Below are positions 59,010 to 64,000 of a stretch of 64,000 bases of DNA, piece by piece. Source of the DNA: Rhizobium sp. Leaf453 (GTDB lineage Bacteria; Pseudomonadota; Alphaproteobacteria; Rhizobiales; Rhizobiaceae); assembly GCF_001425605.1 (NCBI RefSeq), contig NZ_LMRG01000027.1, forward strand, positions 70,001 to 134,000. The letters are read 5' to 3'. A model generated the notes under the pieces. It made no database searches. It was not told where the DNA came from and saw nothing but the letters and a program-made list of their open reading frames with translations. The translations under genes were made by a program, and so were the position numbers. Position 1 is the first letter of the stretch, and every line of letters begins with the position of its first letter.

Positions 59010-60932
59010 ATGGCAATTGCAGAGGTGAACGCTGGGGATCGCTCACGTCCGATGACGGGAGAGGAGCGGAAGGTCATCATGGCCTCGTCCGCCGGAACCA
59101 TTTTCGAGTGGTATGACTTTTATCTATACGGTTCGCTGGCCGCGATCATCGGGGCACAATTCTTTACGGCATTTCCCGAAGCGACCCGCAATGTCTTCGC
59201 GCTTCTGGCTTTCGCGGCGGGTTTCCTCGTCCGTCCGTTCGGCGCGCTGGTCTTCGGTGCCTTGGGCGATCTGATCGGCCGCAAATACACCTTCCTGATG
59301 ACGATCATGATCATGGGTCTTTCGACCTTCCTCGTGGGTCTCCTGCCGGGCTACTCCAGCTGGGGTGCTGCGGCGCCGATCATCCTGATCGCTCTTCGCA
59401 TGTTGCAGGGCCTCGCTCTGGGCGGTGAATATGGTGGGGCGGCAGTCTATGTGGCGGAACACGCCCCCGCCAACAGGCGCGGCTATTTCACGGCCTTCAT
59501 TCAGACGACGGCAACCCTTGGCCTGCTCTTGTCCCTCATCGTCATTCTGGCGGTTCAGGGTTACGTTAACGGCAACTGGGATCCGTCACCGGTTCTGGAT
59601 GCTGCCGGTGCAGCCGTCATGAATCCCGATGGCACGCCGAAGATGATCAAGGCATTCGACCTCTGGGGCTGGCGCATTCCGTTCCTCGGCTCGATCGTTC
59701 TCTTGCTGATCTCGCTCTATATCCGCATGCAGATGAATGAATCCCCAGCCTTCAAGAAGATGAAGGAAGAGGGTGCCGCTTCCAAGGCGCCATTGCGCGA
59801 AGCTTTTGGTCCTGGCCGCAACGCTCTGGTGCTGCTCATCGTCCCGATCCTGTTCGTCGGCGCCATCCTGACCGGCACGCTGAACTCTTCGGTTGCCATG
59901 ATCCTCGGTATCGCTTTTGCCGTCATTGCCGTCATCTGGGGCTGGCGCAACGCCAAGATCGCCACCATCGCCCTGCTCGGCCTCGTCGCCGGCCAGGCTG
60001 TTGTCTGGTATTCCGGCCAGTTCTACGCCCTGTTCTTCATGCAGAACGTGATCAAGGTTGACAGCTTCTCGGCCAACGTCTTCGTGGCCTGGTCGCTGAT
60101 TCTCGGTACCGGCGGCTTTATCTTCTTCGGTAGCCTTTCCGACCGCATCGGCCGCAAGCCGATCATCCTCGCAGGCTGCCTCATCGCTGCCGTCACCTAT
60201 CAGTTCGTCTTCCCGCTGCTCACCCAAACCGCCAATCCGGCCCTTCATGCGGCGCAGCAGACCCCGATCACGGTCACCGCATCGCCGGACGATTGCTCTT
60301 TCCAGTTCAATCCGACCGGAACGGCAAAGTTCACCTCGTCCTGCGATATCGCGAAAGCGACGCTTGCCCGCACGTCGGTGAATTACGAGAGCATCGAAGA
60401 TGCTGCTGCAACCGTTGCCCAGGTCAAGATCGGCGACACGGTCATCCCGGCCTATGACGCTGCCGCTCTGACCGGCGACGATCTCAAGGCTGCCACCGCC
60501 GCGTTCACCAAGAGCGTCAACGATGCGCTGACGGCTGCAGGCTACCCGATCTCGGCAGATGCCAACACGACGGTGGCGCGCGCGCAGCATTTCTTCGACA
60601 TCTTCACCGGTCAGAAGATCGCGGTCATCCTGATCCTGACCTATCTGATCCTGCTCGTGACGATGGTCTATGGACCGATCGCGGCAATGCTCGTCGAACT
60701 GTTCCCGACCCGCATCCGCTATTCCGGCCTGTCCCTGCCCTACCACATCGGTAATGGCTGGTTCGGCGGCCTGATGCCGGCCACGGCCTTCGCCATCTCG
60801 GCGCAGACCGGCAACGTCTATGGTGGTCTCTGGTATCCGATCGTCATCGCAGCAGCGACCGTCGTCATCGGGGCGCTCCTGGTGCCGGGCAACACGCATA
60901 AGAAGGACATTTTCGCCAACGACGCGAAATAA
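59010..60932 (+). CDS. MHS-type MFS transporter with large extracytoplasmic insertion
   Basis: 640 residues from MAIAEVNAGDRS with GAGGAGG 6 bases upstream; usual MHS symporters have 430-450. Family motifs are AGTIFEWYDFYLYGSLAAII, FAAGFLVRPFGALVFGALGD, LQGLALGGEYGGAAVYVAEH and FGSLSDRIGRKP. Two additions are visible. A short one at about residues 190-225 (NPDGTPKMIKAFDLWGW) precedes helix 6. A long one at about residues 403-525 is soluble, with two Cys (DDCSFQF, SSCDIAK) that could pair in the periplasm. MHS proteins take up dicarboxylates, osmolytes or short acids with protons; the substrate here is unknown. Confidence 0.88.
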   Translation: MAIAEVNAGDRSRPMTGEERKVIMASSAGTIFEWYDFYLYGSLAAIIGAQFFTAFPEATRNVFALLAFAAGFLVRPFGALVFGALGDLIGRKYTFLMTIMIMGLSTFLVGLLPGYSSWGAAAPIILIALRMLQGLALGGEYGGAAVYVAEHAPANRRGYFTAFIQTTATLGLLLSLIVILAVQGYVNGNWDPSPVLDAAGAAVMNPDGTPKMIKAFDLWGWRIPFLGSIVLLLISLYIRMQMNESPAFKKMKEEGAASKAPLREAFGPGRNALVLLIVPILFVGAILTGTLNSSVAMILGIAFAVIAVIWGWRNAKIATIALLGLVAGQAVVWYSGQFYALFFMQNVIKVDSFSANVFVAWSLILGTGGFIFFGSLSDRIGRKPIILAGCLIAAVTYQFVFPLLTQTANPALHAAQQTPITVTASPDDCSFQFNPTGTAKFTSSCDIAKATLARTSVNYESIEDAAATVAQVKIGDTVIPAYDAAALTGDDLKAATAAFTKSVNDALTAAGYPISADANTTVARAQHFFDIFTGQKIAVILILTYLILLVTMVYGPIAAMLVELFPTRIRYSGLSLPYHIGNGWFGGLMPATAFAISAQTGNVYGGLWYPIVIAAATVVIGALLVPGNTHKKDIFANDAK

Positions 60933-61005
60933 GCATCCTGCAGGCAGGCTGGTCTTCGGGCCAGCCTGCAAGTCTCGATTTCTACATAAGCGGACAGCAA
61001 TTTTC

Positions 61006-61037
61006 AAAAAGCACGGCGCGGTAGCGTAGTGCTTTTT
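61006..61037. terminator. Bidirectional terminator after the MFS gene
   Basis: Stem AAAAAGCAC/GTGCTTTTT with a 14-base loop, followed by CCGTTTTTG. Symmetry suggests service to both the MFS gene and the minus-strand small membrane protein gene. A second hairpin GCAGGCTGG/CCAGCCTGC lies at 60944-60969. Confidence 0.82.
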
Positions 61038-61096
61038 CCGTTTTTGTGGTGGGATGCGTGCGAAGCCGGCGCTTTTGCCCGAACGTCGTCTCTTCT

Positions 61097-61381
61097 CTAT
61101 TGACGAACCCGTGTCCAAACCGCCCATGCCGAGATGAAACAGCCAAGAATAATTGCATTGGAAACGATCCCGCAGGCCATCGCGGTGAGTTTTGCTGCAT
61201 TGTCCGTTGCGGCATTTGCCCCGGTCGTCAGAGGCAGCAGGATCGCCACGAAGAGGACGCCAACGGCCAGGGGCGTTGCGAGGCCCATTGCCGCGCGTGT
61301 GCGCAATGCCGTCAGGAAAAGAAACAGGATCAATCCGATGCGGAATGGATCCAGAAGCTGAGAGACGAGTGTTTCCAACAT
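61097..61381 (-). CDS. Small membrane protein of unknown function
   Basis: 94 residues from MLETLVSQLLDPFRIGL, chosen because GGAGG lies 7 bases upstream. Three hydrophobic helices are visible: about residues 14-28, 34-52 and 67-88. A short polar stretch (TGANAATDNAAK) separates the last two. No enzyme motif or known family is recognised. It lies between the MFS gene (convergent) and the PAP2 phosphatase (same strand, 93 bases upstream), so it may follow the phosphatase in one transcript. Confidence 0.7.
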   Translation of the reverse strand: MLETLVSQLLDPFRIGLILFLFLTALRTRAAMGLATPLAVGVLFVAILLPLTTGANAATDNAAKLTAMACGIVSNAIILGCFISAWAVWTRVRQ

Positions 61382-61474
61382 TTTAGATCCTCCGTTTGCA
61401 GTGCTCCCATGGTTCCACAAAGAACGGGTGCGAGCAAGCAAACGAAAGAATCATAGGTTTTGCGAGGGCTTTCC

Positions 61475-62185
61475 TCATGGCTCCTTCGAGCCCACCCCGC
61501 GGGGTGTTGAAGATTTCGGCCGGGGCCAGCTCTTGTCATCCAGCCGGAACAGCCAGTTCCTGCCGGCAAACAGGAAGGCCGTCATCACCGCCGTCCATAG
61601 GCCGACCAGAAGTCCCGCCGCGACGTCGCTCGGATAGTGCGCACCGACCACGACGCGGCTGATGCCGATCACGAGTGCCCCCAGCGCAAACAGGATGCGC
61701 AACCGTGGCGCCAGCATCGAAAACGCCCCGAAGAACGAGCCGACGGCGGCGGAGTGACCCGATGGGAAACTCTGGAAGACCCAGTCGTGCCCTGAGAGGA
61801 ACGAGATGCTGTGCGGCCCGTATTCGGCGAAGAGTTCCGGCCGCGCCCGGCCAATCACTAGTTTTGCCAGATGCACGACGGCACTGGCACTGCCGATTGT
61901 CACCAGGAAATACAGTGCCAGCCGCCAGGCGGTCTTGGTCTTGGATGACCATGTGTCGGTGCTTGCTACCCGGTTCAGGATGTAGGCGATGATGACGATC
62001 GAGCCGGACCCGTAGATCATCCAGCTGAATGTGCCGAAATCCGTGATCCTCTCGTTGAACGTCACCACCCCGCCCGGCAACCCCTGAGCCCATTGCGAGA
62101 TCGTCCCATCGAACGGCAGGAGTGCTGCAACAAGCAGGGCGGTCGCGACGAGGAGCCAGAGGGATGAGGAAAAGGGGCGTGTCAT
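61475..62185 (-). CDS. PAP2-superfamily membrane phosphatase
   Basis: 236 residues, five to six membrane helices. The three phosphatase motifs are intact: KLVIGRARP (about 108-116), FPSGHS (about 141-146) and SRVVVGAHYPSD (about 175-186). Such enzymes dephosphorylate undecaprenyl pyrophosphate, phosphatidic acid or lipid A precursors at the outer face of the inner membrane. Which of these applies here cannot be told from sequence. The C-terminal tail is basic. Confidence 0.9.
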   Translation of the reverse strand: MTRPFSSSLWLLVATALLVAALLPFDGTISQWAQGLPGGVVTFNERITDFGTFSWMIYGSGSIVIIAYILNRVASTDTWSSKTKTAWRLALYFLVTIGSASAVVHLAKLVIGRARPELFAEYGPHSISFLSGHDWVFQSFPSGHSAAVGSFFGAFSMLAPRLRILFALGALVIGISRVVVGAHYPSDVAAGLLVGLWTAVMTAFLFAGRNWLFRLDDKSWPRPKSSTPRGVGSKEP

Positions 62186-62237
62186 GGATTCCGAGTTTCA
62201 GGATGGATGGGAGTTCAAGGCCGCCTACCCCACTCTG

Positions 62238-62356
62238 CCGTCATTCCTGTGCCTGTCACAGGGACCCAGCCGCAGCGCGTCTGCGCTGCGAAAGGTGTGA
62301 TTTTACGCGACGGATGTCGCGTGGTGGGGTTCCTGCGACGAGCACAGGAATGACGG
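62238..62356. repeat. RIME-like modular intergenic repeat, copy 4 (symmetrical variant)
   Basis: It starts CCGTCATTCCTGTGCCTGTC and ends GACGAGCACAGGAATGACGG, so both ends are the CCTGTG-type module. Copies 1-3 have one of each kind. The centre (GCAGCGCGTCTGCGCTGC and GCGACGGATGTCGC) is also different. Confidence 0.75.
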
Positions 62357-62421
62357 CGGGTGATAGGCTGGCCCATGCATACTAGGTGTGGGCCGATTAC
62401 CATGATTCAACCCCACCAAAC

Positions 62422-62454
62422 AAAAACGGCACCCGGTGTTGTCAGCCGGATGCC
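62422..62454 (-). terminator. leuB terminator
   Basis: On the minus strand GGCATCCGG/CCGGGTGCC (one internal mismatch) is followed by GTTTTTG. It lies about 60 bases after the leuB stop, beyond the G-rich palindrome. Confidence 0.75.
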
Positions 62455-62460
62455 TCAGTG

Positions 62461-62487
62461 AACCCCTCCCCCTTGTGGGGAGGGGTT
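62461..62487. repeat. G-rich palindrome after leuB
   Basis: AACCCCTCCCC and GGGGAGGGGTT with a 5-base loop, followed by GGGGAGGGGG. It resembles the palindrome after acs at 39765-39787. Confidence 0.6.
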
Positions 62488-62516
62488 GGGGAGGGGGCAT
62501 GAAAACCCTGAGAGCC

Positions 62517-63629
62517 TCAGGCCGAAAGCGCCTTGAACTCTGCCAGGATCGCGTCACCCATCTCGACGGTACCGACCTGGCGCGCACCCTCGGCCATGAT
62601 GTCACCGGTGCGGATTCCCTGGTCGAGAACGTTGGCGATCGCCTTTTCCAGCGTGTCGGCTTCCTTCACCATGTTGAACGAATAGCGCAGGCACATGGCG
62701 AACGAGGCGATCATGGCGATCGGGTTGGCGATGCCCTTGCCGGCAATGTCCGGAGCCGAGCCGTGAACGGGCTCGTACATGGCCTTGCGGCGGCCGGTCT
62801 TCGGATCCGGTGCGCCGAGCGAGGCCGACGGCAGCATGCCGAGCGAACCGGTCAGCATGGCGGCGACGTCGGACAGCATGTCGCCGAACAGGTTGTCGGT
62901 GACGATCACGTCGAACTGTTTTGGCGCACGGACCAGCTGCATGCCGCCGGCGTCAGCCAGCATGTGATCGAGCGCCACGTCGGAATACTTTTCCTTGTGC
63001 GTCGCCGTGACGACTTGGTTCCACAGGACGCCGGACTTCATCACGTTGCGCTTTTCCATTGAGCAGACGCGGTTGTTGCGGGTGCGGGCGAGTTCGAAGG
63101 CGACGCCGGCAATGCGTTCGATTTCGTAGGTGTCATAAACCTGCGTGTCGATGCCGCGCTTCTGGCCGTTGCCGAGGTCGATGATTTCCTTCGGCGAGCC
63201 GAAATAGACGCCGCCGGTCAGTTCACGCACGATCAGGATGTCGAGGCCTTCGACCAGCTCACGCTTCAGCGAGGAAGCATCCGAAAGCGCCGGATAGCAG
63301 ATGGCCGGGCGCAGGTTGGCAAACAGTTCCAGGTCCTTGCGCAGGCGAAGCAGGCCGGCTTCAGGGCGCACCTCGTAGGGAACCGCATCCCATTTCGGAC
63401 CGCCCACGGCGCCGAACAGAACGGCATCCGCCGCCATCGCCTTTTCCATGTCGGCGTCGGAAATCGCCTGGCCATGCGCATCATAGGCGGATCCGCCGAC
63501 CAGACCCTCGTCCGTCGTGAAACCGGCAGCCATTTCGGCGTTCATGTAGTCGATGATCTTGCGGACTTCCGCCATGGCTTCCGAGCCGATGCCGTCGCCG
63601 GGCAGAAGGAAAAGATTGCGCGATGTCAT
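62517..63629 (-). CDS. leuB: 3-isopropylmalate dehydrogenase
   Basis: 370 residues from [19 protein letters not shown] with AAGGA about 8 bases upstream; the open frame continues upstream but without family similarity. [37 protein letters not shown] with the catalytic Lys region, [15 protein letters not shown] with the metal Asp residues, and [19 protein letters not shown] are all present. It oxidises and decarboxylates 3-isopropylmalate in leucine synthesis. It stands alone here. Confidence 0.97.
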   Translation of the reverse strand: MTSRNLFLLPGDGIGSEAMAEVRKIIDYMNAEMAAGFTTDEGLVGGSAYDAHGQAISDADMEKAMAADAVLFGAVGGPKWDAVPYEVRPEAGLLRLRKDLELFANLRPAICYPALSDASSLKRELVEGLDILIVRELTGGVYFGSPKEIIDLGNGQKRGIDTQVYDTYEIERIAGVAFELARTRNNRVCSMEKRNVMKSGVLWNQVVTATHKEKYSDVALDHMLADAGGMQLVRAPKQFDVIVTDNLFGDMLSDVAAMLTGSLGMLPSASLGAPDPKTGRRKAMYEPVHGSAPDIAGKGIANPIAMIASFAMCLRYSFNMVKEADTLEKAIANVLDQGIRTGDIMAEGARQVGTVEMGDAILAEFKALSA

Positions 63630-64000
63630 GGGGCATTCCTTTGAAGAAGGGTGGGCTGTTCGATGTTGGCGCGTTCTTAACGCAACTTCCGTTCGAGGAA
63701 AATGCATTTCCGGAAAGAATTGTGCGCGGCTTTTCAGTTCCGGACGGAACGGGTGGTGCCCGCCACCCCGTGGAACTCTGGGCGTGCGGGTCAGCCGCCC
63801 GCGTTTGAACCCAATTGATACGCCCATGCGCCGATTGATCCGCTCCGTCGCTGCGTCGCTTCGTGCGACGCTGGACATGCTTCTTTTCAGGAACAGGTCG
63901 AAATTTTGAATGTCGGAACATCCTGTTCCGTCCGGAACAGCGCGAACCGAGGTCTCGTGGGATAGTCGGGTCATGGATGAGGGAGGCTCATTCACCGAAA
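63630..64000. promoter_or_regulatory. leuB upstream region with repeated GTTCC/GGAAC dyads
   Basis: 371 bases to the window end without a recognised gene. GTTCCGGACGGAAC at 63737-63750 and its exact reverse complement GTTCCGTCCGGAAC at 63925-63938 are related dyads. A further GGAAC at 63915 and other GGAAC copies lie nearby. These look like binding sites for one dimeric protein that may control leuB or a gene to the right. Confidence 0.5.

Noticed and set aside
62517..63995. Extension of leuB to a 492-residue protein
   Set aside because: The added N-terminal part has no family similarity, while [15 protein letters not shown] with its ribosome site is the normal start.

Overview
The window looks like the origin-proximal part of the primary chromosome of an alphaproteobacterium, most likely a member of the Rhizobiaceae. 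The evidence is the gene order dnaQ-coaE-aroE-maf-ppsR | origin | hemE-hemJ-rho-mnmE-mnmG-rsmG-parA-parB, the large NAD-glutamate dehydrogenase, TrcR (DUF1013), TimA, a moderately high GC content, and RIME-like rhizobial intergenic mosaic repeats. The genus cannot be fixed from the sequence alone. No tRNA, rRNA, CRISPR array, insertion-sequence transposase or prophage was recognised.

Layout. Positions 1-8.5 kb hold a sugar-acid catabolic cluster: FucU mutarotase, an L-fucose-type aldo/keto reductase, a UxaA-family dehydratase, a GntR regulator with two winged-helix domains, a short UxaB-like oxidoreductase, an HpcH/HpaI aldolase, a GabD-type aldehyde dehydrogenase and a nitroreductase. Positions 8.8-14.1 kb hold gyrB and a timA-mltA-smr-XRE operon. 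Positions 14.3-15.4 kb hold fxsA and secB. Positions 15.4-19.0 kb hold a tightly overlapping minus-strand run (ppsR-maf-aroE-coaE-dnaQ). The intergenic stretch 19029-19432 has the properties of the chromosomal replication origin: DnaA boxes, nine GANTC sites, an AT-rich end, and divergence of the flanking gene runs. From 19.4 to 28.3 kb the plus-strand run hemE-hemJ-rho-mnmE-mnmG-rsmG-parA-parB follows. Positions 28.3-32.5 kb hold the leuS-lptE-holA operon.

The next part mixes housekeeping and accessory genes. It holds yggS, two acyl-CoA synthetases (prpE, acs), a LysR regulator divergent from an orphan ectoine-synthase-like gene, trcR, a secreted nuclease, an SDHAF4-like factor, htpX-rsmB-heparinase-purH, a vapBC toxin-antitoxin pair next to a composite repeat, a UMF1-type transporter, gdhB, pdxY, carbonic anhydrase, a lytic transglycosylase, asd, an MHS-type transporter with an unusual extracytoplasmic insertion, a small membrane protein, a PAP2 phosphatase and leuB.

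How the parts work together. The central unit is a complete chromosome replication and segregation module: the origin, ParA, ParB and six parS-like 16-mers spread over about 40 kb (17.6 to 57.3 kb). Three of the six lie inside protein-coding sequence and are all read as the peptide (V/D)SRET. This embedding of a segregation signal in unrelated proteins, the origin architecture, the modular intergenic repeats, the orphan EctC-like gene and the hybrid fucose/uronate cluster are the items most worth a second look.
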